From CBDCWO01 sp965223405 (GTDB lineage Bacteria; Bacteroidota; Bacteroidia; Chitinophagales; Saprospiraceae): DNA of 64,000 nucleotides. A model generated the notes under the pieces. That model made no database searches and had not been told where the DNA came from. It saw only the letters and a program-made list of their open reading frames with translations. Made by a program: the position numbers and the translations under genes. The stretch covers positions 2,542,001 through 2,606,000 of the forward strand of contig CBDCWO010000006.1 in NCBI GenBank assembly GCA_965223405.1. The letters run 5' to 3'. Of the stretch, positions 38,801-46,540 are shown piece after piece; positions within the stretch are counted from its first letter, which is position 1; each line of letters begins with the position of its first letter.

Positions 38801-40355
38801 CTGCATCCTCCATTAAGCGAGTCGTTGCTTTGCCTTTGAGGGTGTTCAGGCTTTGCTGAAATTGAAATCGCTTTAAGCTGGGATTAAATATTCGAAGCCC
38901 GTCAGCAGTGGCCACCCAAAATTGCCCCGATTGGTCCTCTAAAAAGCTACCGATGTTCTGGTCAGCAGTGGCCAACTGATATTGCCCCAATTGGGCCTCT
39001 AAAAAGCTGCGGATGTTCTGATTGGGCAGGCCGGTGGCTAAGGAATCCGCTGCGGGGAAAAATTCATATTTCCTATACATGGGATTTTCCTTAAATAAAT
39101 TTGGACTAAAGCCTAGCCATAATAAACCGGTATCATCCTTTAAATAGGAGGTAAACCGCCGATCAATTCTTGGCATACGCTTAGATCGACTGTTAAAGGT
39201 TCGATCAAACCAGTTAAAATCCTGATCTTGATGATTATAATAAAGATGGGTACTTGATGGAAGGTTGCTAAACCAGATACCCTTGGAATCGACAATTCTG
39301 GGAATGCTGGTTTGGCCTCTTTTGGGCCACCGATCACCACTAAGTTTTCCTTCCCCATAGACAAGCCGTTCAACGGTTCCGGATGCTGGGTTAATGATCG
39401 AGAAACCCTGCCCGTGATGACCCACCCATATTTGGCCAAAGGGATCTTGAAAGGCCATCGCAATGGGGGAATCCAGCAAACGGTTTTTATCCGATGCCCC
39501 ACTGTGGTAGCTTTGCTCAATTTTTTCTGCCTCCGAATTCCAAATGTATATACTATGATCACTCACTAAAATGACGCCATCATCCTGCATCGGGGACATT
39601 ATCTTAAGCTTGTCATTCTGCGCCAAGGATGGATCACCCGGCTCAAGGACTATATCAAATGTATCTGCCAATGGATTCCATTGGTATAGTACGCCTCGTT
39701 CCTGCCAAATAGACCATAGTTTTTGGTTCCCGGGAGATTCGTACAGCAGGTAATTGCTTATTCCACTATTAGGCCAGAGCAAAGTAATAATGGTATTGTC
39801 GTTCACCGCCGGGTAATAAAAAAAGGAATCTGATTCCACATGCAGCCGACCTAATCGATTGGAATCATAACCAGCAGTAAAATTGATGAACCATACATTG
39901 TCTCTTGAGTCTTCAAATAGTGGCCAATACGTTGGATATTCCACTAAAGCACTATCGGCCCTTTCATAAAGCCGGTTTTTGAAGCGATGAGTTTCAGCAT
40001 CGTACATAGCCAGTCCGGAGGAGCCGCCCAATGCCTCCCCGCCAATCCAATAACGGCCATTCCGCCCCTTGACAATATTTACACCGGTGTTGGCCAGCTG
40101 CAAGCTCCCTTCCGCTGCTTCCTGATGGTTAATCCCAAATGTCTCAAATTCATATCCGTCATAGCGTACCAGCCCATTAATAGTCGTAAACCAGATAAAG
40201 CCCTGCTCATCCTGGATGATCGAGCGCACATGTGCATTAGGCAGGCCATCCTTAATGCCGTATTCTTCGAAGTACAGCGTTTCGGATTGAGCAAATAGGC
40301 TTGTTGGCAACAGCAGGATCAGGGAAAAAAGTAGTCGGGGCCTTGGGTTCGTCAT
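35844..40355 (-). CDS. Orphan hybrid two-component regulator (HTCS)
   Basis: 1503 residues from the Met-Thr-Asn start, which directly begins a signal peptide ending in Leu-Phe-Ala-Gln; eight further codons upstream are open. Periplasmic propeller repeats (~25-790), Y_Y_Y domain (~835-900), membrane helix (~910-935), kinase with His991 in Thr-His-Glu-Phe-Arg-Thr-Pro-Leu-Thr, ATPase domain, receiver with Asp1306 in Ile-Ser-Asp-Val-Met-Met-Pro, and AraC domain at the end. All catalytic residues are present. It carries a 20-codon in-frame tandem duplication in the propeller. No SusC/D or glycosidase gene is adjacent and both flanks hold mobile-element debris, so its target is unclear. The kinase half looks richer in G+C than the propeller half. 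Confidence 0.92.
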   Translation of the reverse strand: MTNPRPRLLFSLILLLPTSLFAQSETLYFEEYGIKDGLPNAHVRSIIQDEQGFIWFTTINGLVRYDGYEFETFGINHQEAAEGSLQLANTGVNIVKGRNGRYWIGGEALGGSSGLAMYDAETHRFKNRLYERADSALVEYPTYWPLFEDSRDNVWFINFTAGYDSNRLGRLHVESDSFFYYPAVNDNTIITLLWPNSGISNYLLYESPGNQKLWSIWQERGVLYQWNPLADTFDIVLEPGDPSLAQNDKLKIMSPMQDDGVILVSDHSIYIWNSEAEKIEQSYHSGASDKNRLLDSPIAMAFQDPFGQIWVGHHGQGFSIINPASGTVERLVYGEGKLSGDRWPKRGQTSIPRIVDSKGIWFSNLPSSTHLYYNHQDQDFNWFDRTFNSRSKRMPRIDRRFTSYLKDDTGLLWLGFSPNLFKENPMYRKYEFFPAADSLATGLPNQNIRSFLEAQLGQYQLATADQNIGSFLEDQSGQFWVATADGLRIFNPSLKRFQFQQSLNTLKGKATTRLMEDADGQIWIGTWSSGVYRFSPPSKTLEHMYEGDNVINQIFQDKSGAIWLGTFIKGSVGSTILKIDQRDGTILEEYTSKSFIKDFYCDRQGNTWMFGNYAYHNPVLYRKPKDGSEFIPYVFDPNDATSINLYNVRFLREDSQGRIWIGTDLGLCQYNATTDNFTRYRSDAGLESGVYAFAEDTSGQIWLGTSAGAGLGLLDTSQNQLIMFGEKEGLLHNDINGFWFDNGKMLYYRDRLWIPGPRGLSIFNTRTQTLDNYTDVHFEPHGGNVAAQSYQTIDHSMWFATKDGLYRIYPDEILKKDSIPPRTWITSMTINGVPYTSADGHLFQVAVSHTRSLELPYWQNDLSFEFVALHYLDPAKNQYSWMMEGLEKSWTDPSTDRKARYSGLNPGTYTFYVKGSNADGIWNKAGARIEITILPPWWKTIWAYTIYVLLVFGIILGIFWFVLNRRMFKVEAQRLRELDQVKTRLYTNITHEFRTPLTIISGMTEQVRENPKNKNRLHEGLDMIKRNSDKLLNLVNQILDLRKMESGKMSATFQQGNMIVFLKYLLDSFEAYATSKNIRLHFISDLDSFIMDFDSDKTLKIVSNLLSNAIKFTKADGDVYVTVQGGRDTVQGERGDAAYATLVLQVRDTGIGISEHQLPHIFDRFYQADDRPIRQAEGTGIGLALSRELVKSLSGEIIVKSRLGEGTTATVILPVSRQAPLMESSLSDQEQISGFMAGETPPVAKAVGRASFNEELPQILIVEDNKDVVHYIRACLERDYRLEVATDGREGIDMALDIIPDLIISDVMMPEVDGYTLCKTLKEDERSSHIPIILLTAKADHLSKIEGLQKGAEAYLSKPFKQDELLIRLQQLIALRRRLQAKYNGATFEVDAATRQEDEFVLNVRQLILEQLDDGDFGIPQLSRALHINRVHLHRKIKALTGKTAAHFIRHIRLQEGRRLLLHTDLNISEIAYDVGFKDPAYFTRVFTESFGESPSAMRNHTS
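38901..39020 (-). repeat. 60-bp in-frame tandem duplication inside the HTCS propeller
   Basis: Two head-to-tail 60-bp units, 38901-38960 and 38961-39020, identical at 52 of 60 positions by eye. Each encodes 20 residues of the form Q/R-N-I-G/R-S-F-L-E-D/A-Q ending in Val/Leu-Ala-Thr-Ala-Asp, adding an extra partial propeller strand pair. Confidence 0.9.
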
Positions 40356-40420
40356 TACTGGTAGATTTCTTAAAGACAAGATAAGGAAAAGTAGAAAGGG
40401 GTGCTTGACAAAATTCAGAT

Positions 40421-40627
40421 TTAAGCAGCAAGTTTAATAATCTGATCAATTAATTCCCAAGAATTACTTTTATTGTAGCACCTTAAGTTAGCTACTGCAT
40501 TGGCCCCTTTAATAGACCATTTCTGACCTGATAATTTCAACCTTTGTTGAATGACATTTCTGTGAGCAGCTTCTATCGGACCTGACCCTATAAGCAGTCC
40601 TTTGTTTTTATAGGTTTTATAGGACAT
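40421..40627 (-). pseudogene. C-terminal fragment of an ISKra4-type transposase
   Basis: A 68-codon open frame with the segment IGSGPIEAAHRNVIQQRLKLSGQKWS followed by GANAVANLRCYN, which matches the C-terminal end of ISKra4-family transposases. Homology seems to begin a few codons before the first Met, at about 40636, and nothing of the rest of the transposase is present. It is a remnant that cannot move on its own. It lies 66 bp past the start of the orphan HTCS gene, on the same strand. Confidence 0.7.
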
Positions 40628-40729
40628 ACGTTGAACAAACCCTACGGTGAAAGCTCAAATATTTCTGGAAAAAGGTAATGTATTGGCTTTCATTTTGAAT
40701 GATTTACAAGTGAAACAAAAAGGTAAATC

Positions 40730-41590
40730 ATGGAAAATTATTTAGACTTATTGAAAGCTTACAAGGATTATTTACGCTTGAAGAATTTTAGTGAACAGAC
40801 CCCAAAAAGTTACCTGCGAACTATTGCCAAATTTTACGATTATGTAATGATGAATGGATTGGGGAATATAGGAGATGAAAGTAAAGCACAGCAATATTTG
40901 TTATACCGATTGGACAATAATAAAAGCTGGAGTACTCTAAATGGGGATTATTCCTCGCTGCGTAAGTTTCACAAGGAGATATTGGGTGTACCTTGGAGTT
41001 TAGGCAAGTTACCCAGGCCGCGGCAAGATAAAAGTTTACCCAGTGTATTGTCACAAAGAGAAGTTATCTCATTGATTGAAAATGCTAGATTATATAAACA
41101 ACATCAGGTGTTCTTGAGTTTTGTTTATGGTACAGGTCTTCGGTTGACTGAGGCATTGTCGGTATTGCTAACCGATATAGATGGCGATCGCAAACAAATA
41201 CGAATTAATAAAGGCAAGGGTAACAAAGATAGGATTGTGTTGATACCAGAATGTTCACTTGAGCTGCTGAGGTGGTATTATTTATGTTGCCGTCCGGTTC
41301 ACTATTTGTTCAATGGAAAGCGTAAAGGAGAACCTTATTCACGACGCGCTGCACAATGGTGTATCATCCAATCTCGTCGACGCTGTGGGTTAAAGAAAAC
41401 GGCCACAATTCATACCCTTCGTCATTGTTATGCTACCCACCATATTGAAAATGGCACAAGTTTGGTGTACTTACAGCAGCAGTTAGGTCATAAGCATTTG
41501 AGGACCACTGCCAAATACATACACCTATGTCCGGAAATAGCTGACTACATCCATCATCCTCTTGCGAGCATGGAGATTCGGTATCGCTAG
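40730..41590 (+). CDS. Tyrosine recombinase (IS91-associated integrase type)
   Basis: A 286-residue protein with an N-terminal SAM-like core-binding domain (~1-90) and a catalytic domain (~100-285). The catalytic set is complete: Arg138 in Gly-Thr-Gly-Leu-Arg, Lys163, His228 and Arg231 in His-Thr-Leu-Arg-His, His254 and the nucleophile Tyr263. Some IS91-family elements carry a tyrosine recombinase just upstream of the transposase, which is the arrangement here (17 bp to the transposase remnant). The gene looks intact although its partner is broken. XerC/D housekeeping recombinases have similar motifs, but the position argues for the IS91-associated type. Confidence 0.8.
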   Translation: MENYLDLLKAYKDYLRLKNFSEQTPKSYLRTIAKFYDYVMMNGLGNIGDESKAQQYLLYRLDNNKSWSTLNGDYSSLRKFHKEILGVPWSLGKLPRPRQDKSLPSVLSQREVISLIENARLYKQHQVFLSFVYGTGLRLTEALSVLLTDIDGDRKQIRINKGKGNKDRIVLIPECSLELLRWYYLCCRPVHYLFNGKRKGEPYSRRAAQWCIIQSRRRCGLKKTATIHTLRHCYATHHIENGTSLVYLQQQLGHKHLRTTAKYIHLCPEIADYIHHPLASMEIRYR

Positions 41591-41607
41591 ATTGCAGTAT
41601 AGGAGAT

Positions 41608-42004
41608 TTGTTTAGAGCGTATGGGGATCAATATATCAAAGGCTATAAGCCGAATCCCGATCAGATCAACTTCATATATCATGTAAAAAAGTGTAAAACC
41701 CCCTTGCTGGGAGGAAAGCTATTGAGATGTCCAGCGTGCTCCCATCAACAATACATTTACTACTCGTGTGGGCATTCTCAATGTCCTTTATGCCAGAGCA
41801 TCAAACGAGCCCAGTGGCAGGATCGTTTAAGGTCAAAGTTGTTATCTGTTCCCTATGTTCTGTGGTGTTTACGATGCCACATGAATTAAATAGGCTAGCA
41901 CGCAAGTATCCTAAGGAAATGTATAATATACCGATGCGAAGGAGCTGGCAAACGATAAAGGCAGTGTGTAAGAATCCAGAGCATGTAGGAGGTCTTCCCG
42001 AAGC
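41608..42004 (+). pseudogene. IS91-family transposase, frameshifted and truncated
   Basis: The first ~85 codons (from 41608) contain the zinc-binding domain: Cys-Pro-Ala-Cys, then Cys-Gly-His-Ser-Gln-Cys-Pro-Leu-Cys, as in IS91 transposases. Near 41862 the reading frame must shift, because the expected Val-Val-Phe-Thr-Met-Pro-His-Glu-Leu-Asn continues in another frame, then NPEHVGGLPE at about 42004. After that the homology stops, so the HUH catalytic tyrosine region is missing. It cannot be functional. The 264 bp from 42005 to 42268 hold nothing recognisable. Confidence 0.8.
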
Positions 42005-42268
42005 GCGCTTGACCCTGGACTCGCCAGGATCATCGGCGCTACAATTAAGTGCTTATCTATCAATAGATTACAATAAAAATTCTATATTTCTAGGTTACAA
42101 TAATCCAAGTCTTTTTTTTGCTTCAACTACAATAGTCCAAACTTTAGTCACAATACTGAAAGGGTTCAAAGGTCTGATGCCCCCATCTTTGAAGTGTACT
42201 TATTCGGGTATGATTTAAAGGCATTTTCAGTTGCCCGAATATATTTCCTCACTTCAAACCAATAGACC

Positions 42269-43219
42269 ATGATACGCGCGATTTTACCTGGCATGCTTGC
42301 ATGCCTTATGACTTTTTTTGCCTTTTCTAAAGCCTCCGAAACTATAGTTTCCGAATTACACGAAGATCCAGTGATCAGCACCCTTCCTTTTCAACTAATT
42401 GGCAATACTATTATTATACAAGCTAGCGTCCAGGGCAGGAGTGGTTTTTTTGTGCTCGATTCCGGCTCTCCCAACCTGGCCCTTAACACGAAGCATTTTG
42501 AAAATATTAGAATGGATGCAACCGGCTTTCACTCAACTGATTTGACCGGAACAGCTAGTAATACCTTAACACAAACGATCGTACATCTTAAGGTAGGAAA
42601 CATTGAAAGGCGCAACCAGAAAGCATTTCTAATTGATCTTTCTCCCATCGAACAAGGCAAAAGGATCAATATTCTTGGTGTTATCGGTTATAAGTTCCTT
42701 AAGGAATTTGAGATCTTGTTTGATTATCAGCAGAAAGAAATTACCCTCTTTGCATTAGACCGCAAGGGAGAAAGAATGGCAAAATCCCCGCTGCACACTT
42801 CTCCAAATCACGTCTTTGATTTAAAGAAATCACGTCATTTCTTATATCTCGAAGCTCAAGTTGGTAATGAAACCATAAAATTGGGTTTGGACTGTGGTGC
42901 TGAGACCAGTGTACTAGATAAGGATGCGGTAAGAAGCTTCAAAAATCATTTTTTTCCATCCCACGGAGCATCGCTGATAGCTTTCAACGGAAAGAAATCC
43001 AGTGTCAATGTCGGAAGTGTAAAGCAAGTTTTTATCGGCAATACCGAGCTCGAACTTTTAGAAGTAATAGTAATGGATCTGGAGTCCTTTAATCAAAATC
43101 TGGTAGTAAAACTTGATGGTTTATTGGGAAATGACTCCCTTTCACGAAACAAAATTGCCATCAATTATAAAAAACGAACTCTCTCCATTTGGGATCTGAC
43201 CTGGCTAGCCCAAAGGTAG
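42269..43219 (+). CDS. Aspartyl protease-like protein with two retropepsin-type halves
   Basis: A 316-residue protein with an N-terminal hydrophobic segment that may be a signal peptide. The first half has Phe-Val-Leu-Asp64-Ser-Gly, the classic Asp-Ser-Gly active site. The second half has Leu-Gly-Leu-Asp208-Cys-Gly, where the usual Ser/Thr is Cys. Two such halves in one chain fit the aspartyl-protease family of bacterial retropepsin-like proteins. The substrate is unknown and activity is uncertain because of the Cys. It sits between the IS91 remnant and the zinc-ribbon gene and may be cargo or a native gene stranded among insertions. Confidence 0.7.
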   Translation: MIRAILPGMLACLMTFFAFSKASETIVSELHEDPVISTLPFQLIGNTIIIQASVQGRSGFFVLDSGSPNLALNTKHFENIRMDATGFHSTDLTGTASNTLTQTIVHLKVGNIERRNQKAFLIDLSPIEQGKRINILGVIGYKFLKEFEILFDYQQKEITLFALDRKGERMAKSPLHTSPNHVFDLKKSRHFLYLEAQVGNETIKLGLDCGAETSVLDKDAVRSFKNHFFPSHGASLIAFNGKKSSVNVGSVKQVFIGNTELELLEVIVMDLESFNQNLVVKLDGLLGNDSLSRNKIAINYKKRTLSIWDLTWLAQR

Positions 43220-43380
43220 CAATGATAATATATGGATATTAGGCGGCCAATTCCGGCATAATTCCGATAAAAGAAATTCATTGACAAAATCGAAATTTGA
43301 TTTAAACCTTGTTGATCAAGTTCTGGCAACCTGGAGAATAATCCCAATGTGGCCGCGACGCCGAACATGACTGAAGCAAG

Positions 43381-43860
43381 ATGAAAAAGATCTGGTCATG
43401 GATCGACGCCGGCTTCCCGAAAGATCACATACTGGACATCGTAAATCAGATGGCGGAGGAAAACGTAAAGGGTATACCAGAAGTGAGCGAACTAACATCC
43501 AGAAGCTATAACAATGGGAAGCCCTTAAAAAACAGCGATATTTTCGATCTGTACCAACGTTACAGAGATACCGGCGTACCGGACACCGTAAATTTTACCA
43601 GCGAGCAAATGCTCCAGATCCGAAAGGCGGCCCAACATTTCGGCATCGATCTGTCTACCCTCTTCCCGCCTCTTCCCGGGGGCGGTCCCTTTGGATCTGT
43701 TGCAAAACCATCGCTCATAGCGCAACCGCCGGGGTACTGCCTGCACTGCGGGCGCGCCATGGCCTACCGCCCGGATCAAAAACCGAACCTGAAATACTGT
43801 TCGCCGCGCTACAAAACGGTCGACTACCGGAAACGTAAACGGCTGAAATCGAAAACTTAA
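43381..43860 (+). CDS. Hypothetical protein with degenerate C-terminal zinc ribbon
   Basis: A 159-residue protein of unknown family. The C-terminus has Cys-Leu-His-Cys-Gly, then about 20 residues, then Cys-Ser-Pro-Arg-Tyr-Lys followed by a basic Tyr-Arg-Lys-Arg-Lys-Arg tail. This resembles four-cysteine zinc ribbons of the form CxxCG...CSxxC, with the last Cys replaced by Tyr. It is visibly richer in G+C than its neighbours, which suggests a different origin. A strong terminator follows 30 bp after the stop, with a group II intron fragment directly behind it. Function unknown; a nucleic-acid-binding role is possible. Confidence 0.55.
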   Translation: MKKIWSWIDAGFPKDHILDIVNQMAEENVKGIPEVSELTSRSYNNGKPLKNSDIFDLYQRYRDTGVPDTVNFTSEQMLQIRKAAQHFGIDLSTLFPPLPGGGPFGSVAKPSLIAQPPGYCLHCGRAMAYRPDQKPNLKYCSPRYKTVDYRKRKRLKSKT

Positions 43861-43890
43861 CGGGGATCAGGTTGTAAATGAATTGAAGGG

Positions 43891-43915
43891 GCCCGCTTTG
43901 GCGGGCTTTTCTTTT
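43891..43915 (+). terminator. Rho-independent terminator, likely group IIC intron target
   Basis: A GCCCGC/GCGGGC stem around a TTTG loop, followed by TTTTCTTTT. It ends the zinc-ribbon gene. The group II intron fragment begins two bases further on, at GTGCG. Confidence 0.85.
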
Positions 43916-43916
43916 G

Positions 43917-44365
43917 GTGCGCCAGGCATGGCGCAGATACTTGGAGGTGAAATTTCTCTATGGGCCCGGTAAGGGGAACCATTAGCTAAACGGCAAGTGC
44001 ATTATCGTGAGGTAATGTATGAAGGAAGCTGAAGGCAAAGCACTGGTCTGACGAATAGGAATCGTATCAGGCTTCATATTAGGGTAAGGAGGCCAATATT
44101 TCTAAAGCCCAAAACTTCGACGGAACAATATGATGTAAATACGGCAGGCATAAGTGTGAAGGTATCTGCGCATTACCCGGGGAGATCTGATGACAAGTGT
44201 CAATTAGGAAGCGGACCGAGTATATGGGTGATGACTTATTGAGACAACCATTTCGGAGACGGAATGCTGAGCCATCAGAAGTCAGCAGCGGTCATAGTAC
44301 TCTTTGTGACTATAAAGAGGAAGGACCAAACTTAGAGATTACGCTAATGGAAGTATTATAAAGAG
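43917..44365 (+). mobile_element. 5' fragment of a group IIC-like intron, reverse transcriptase missing
   Basis: The sequence opens with GTGCG, the group II 5' end. It then carries segments I recognise from the ribozyme domains of bacterial group II introns: GGAGGTGAAA, GAACCATTAGCTAAACGGC, GAAGGAAGCTGAAGGCAAA, ACCCGGGGAGATCTGATG, CAGAAGTCAGCAG and GTCATAGTA, then GAAGGACC. The order fits domains I to III. No reverse transcriptase frame follows and no domain V sequence is found up to 45398, so the 3' part is deleted. Position just behind a terminator stem and T run is typical of class C introns. The right boundary is approximate. Confidence 0.75.
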
Positions 44366-44485
44366 TTGATTAACAACACATTTTAGTATATCCTACAATA
44401 AGCAGTGCGTCATAAATCCTGTATTTGCGTCATTGACAATTACGATATTACGATATAGTCTTTATATAGTATTGACCACCAATAA

Positions 44486-45091
44486 CAGGTCTGGAGTTCT
44501 GATTCTTTAGTTCCCGAACTCTCAAAAAAATATTCCCATAAGCAACATACTTTTCTTACTAGAAGGTTTGATCGAAGTGATAAAAGTGAAAGAGTTCATT
44601 TTACTTCCGCATTGACCTTATTGGGGTATAAGGATGGAGAAAACTTCAAAGATGGAAAAAGTTACCTGGAGATAGTTGAATTAATTGAGCGTTATGGAGC
44701 TAATCCCACAAATGACATACAAGAGTTATGGAAACGAATTGCATTTAATATTGCAGTTTCAAATACGGATGATCATTTGCGGAATCATGGTTTTCTTTTG
44801 TCAAGCGCAGGATGGAAGCTTTCACCGGCATATGAGGTAAATCCAAATCCTGATGGGTTTGGTTTGAGTCTTAACATTGATGAAGATGACAACTCATTGG
44901 ATTTTGAATTGATTAGATCCGTTCATGAGTACTTCAGACTTGATTTGAAGGAAGTAGATGAATTTCTCTTACTACTAGCTGCCGTCGTAAATACGTGGAA
45001 TGAAAAAGCAAAAAGTGTAGGTATACCTAAGTCTGAAATGGAACTAATAGAACCGGCATTTAGATTATATCAAAGAGGAGCTAACAACTAA
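44486..45091 (+). pseudogene. HipA-family kinase, C-terminal fragment
   Basis: About 200 codons are open from 44486, just after a TAA at 44483-44485. The frame begins with material resembling HipA: Thr-Phe-Leu-Thr-Arg-Arg-Phe-Asp-Arg, then Val-His-Phe-Thr-Ser-Ala. The catalytic loop is present as Asn-Thr-Asp-Asp-His-Leu-Arg-Asn-His, as is the following Pro-Ala-Tyr-Glu-Val-Asn-Pro. HipA proteins are serine/threonine kinases of toxin-antitoxin modules, normally about 400 residues or more. Here the N-terminal half, including the ATP-binding P-loop, is missing and no ATG precedes the frame. No HipB antitoxin gene is seen nearby. It is therefore a remnant. Confidence 0.75.
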
Positions 45092-45398
45092 ATTTTACTA
45101 ATGGCTCTCGAATAATAATACCAAAAAGATGGCTTCTCTGAGATAGAATTGACGTATAAAATTAGATAATACCAGAAGCTGTTGAGGATGCTAATCATTT
45201 TTTATACCTAACTTAACATACAATACCCCTACTCTCTCGGACAATCGACACCTTCCCATATTGACACAGATCATTGCAAATTACTTGATTATTAAGCAAT
45301 TATGTAGAGTAAGACAATACGTTAAAGGAGAGAGGTCGAGATAATGGTCTCCCTTTATAAGTAACGACCGCGTTTTGACAAAGCCAGATACCGCATAG
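45092..45398. other. Intergenic region, nothing recognisable
   Basis: 307 AT-rich bases after the HipA fragment. No coding sequence, group II domain V or clear promoter was found. A loose inverted pair around 45325-45355 (GGAGA/TCTCC) lacks a T run and is not a convincing terminator. Confidence 0.4.
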
Positions 45399-46367
45399 AT
45401 GAAGTATGCAGAAGTTATCATTGTTGGAGGAGGGCCGGCAGGATCAACCTGTGCCTGGAAATTAAAGCAGTATAAAATCGACTGTCTGCTGTTGGATGCT
45501 CAAAAATTTCCTAGACCTAAACTTTGTGCAGGATGGATAACACCTCAAGTTATTGATCAACTTGAATTGCAAGATTACCCAAAGATTCAAATCAATGAGA
45601 ATTATGTCAATTTCTTTGGGATCGATAAAAAATTAAAGTCAAAATCCCACGCCATCAGAAGAATTGAATTTGATGACTGGCTCTTAAAACGATCAGGAGT
45701 TGAAGTACATCAGCATAAAGTAAAAAAGATTTATCTACAAAACGGATTATATATTATAGACGATAAATATCAGTGTAAATATTTGGTAGGAGCAGGAGGA
45801 ACATCATGTCCTGTTTATCGTAATTTATTCAAACAGGTGCACCCCAGAAATATGAACCACAGGATTTGTTGTCTGGAGCAAGAGATTAAATACGAATATC
45901 AGGAAAATGCCAGCCGTGCTTGGTTTTATGAGCATAATTTTCATGGTTATTCCTGGTGCATTTCAAAAAAAGGTGGATTCCTAAATATTGGAGTCGGAGG
46001 ATTATTCAAGGACAAAAAAGCCAATATCAGAATGCACTGGGATTTCCTCGTTAATAAATTGAAAAGGCTTGACATTGTTCGTAATCATGACTTTAACCCC
46101 AAGGGATATGTGTACTTTATCCGGGACCGGGTAGAAAATTGTCAAATCGACAATGCATTTATTATTGGAGATGCAGCAGGCCTGGCTACAAAAGATCTCG
46201 GAGAAGGTATCGGACCGGCAGTTGAAAGTGCTTTTCTGGCGGTTGAATCTATCGTCAACAATATCCCTTTCTCCTTGAATTCTATCGCCGAAAGAACCAA
46301 CCCAGTCTCGATGCGAATCATGTACTCTTTATGGAAATTGAGTCGCCTTTCAAGGCTCAAATCATAG
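45399..46367 (+). CDS. FAD-dependent oxidoreductase, geranylgeranyl-reductase family
   Basis: A 322-residue protein. The N-terminal dinucleotide-binding motif is VGGGPAGSTCAWKLK and the second FAD motif is GDAAGLATKDLGEGIGPAVES near residue 255. Between them lie the typical Arg-Pro-Lys-Leu-Cys-Ala-Gly-Trp segment and an FDDWLL motif of the geranylgeranyl reductase family. Members reduce isoprenoid or hydroxylate aromatic substrates with FAD; the substrate here is unknown. It has no operon partner: the upstream 300 bp is empty and a fragment follows. It could belong to a lipid or pigment pathway encoded elsewhere. Confidence 0.8.
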   Translation: MKYAEVIIVGGGPAGSTCAWKLKQYKIDCLLLDAQKFPRPKLCAGWITPQVIDQLELQDYPKIQINENYVNFFGIDKKLKSKSHAIRRIEFDDWLLKRSGVEVHQHKVKKIYLQNGLYIIDDKYQCKYLVGAGGTSCPVYRNLFKQVHPRNMNHRICCLEQEIKYEYQENASRAWFYEHNFHGYSWCISKKGGFLNIGVGGLFKDKKANIRMHWDFLVNKLKRLDIVRNHDFNPKGYVYFIRDRVENCQIDNAFIIGDAAGLATKDLGEGIGPAVESAFLAVESIVNNIPFSLNSIAERTNPVSMRIMYSLWKLSRLSRLKS

Positions 46368-46540
46368 TATGGATAACAAATACCGGTTCAAGCGAAAAGC
46401 TGAAGGCAATGGTAGGTGGAATTGTTGAACTGGAAAATTCCTTATTATGGTGGTGTGATTGTTTTACCTGTGAAATATTTTTTGATCATTCATGTCCCTT
46501 CAGTTTGAGGCGAGGACGCCCCAAACAACACATTATTTGA

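Noticed and set aside
40730..41590. XerC/XerD housekeeping recombinase
   Set aside because: The catalytic motifs alone would allow it, but the gene sits 17 bp before an IS91 transposase remnant, an arrangement known from IS91 elements.
45320..45360. Terminator-like inverted pair before the flavoprotein gene
   Set aside because: The arms match only loosely and no T run follows on either strand.
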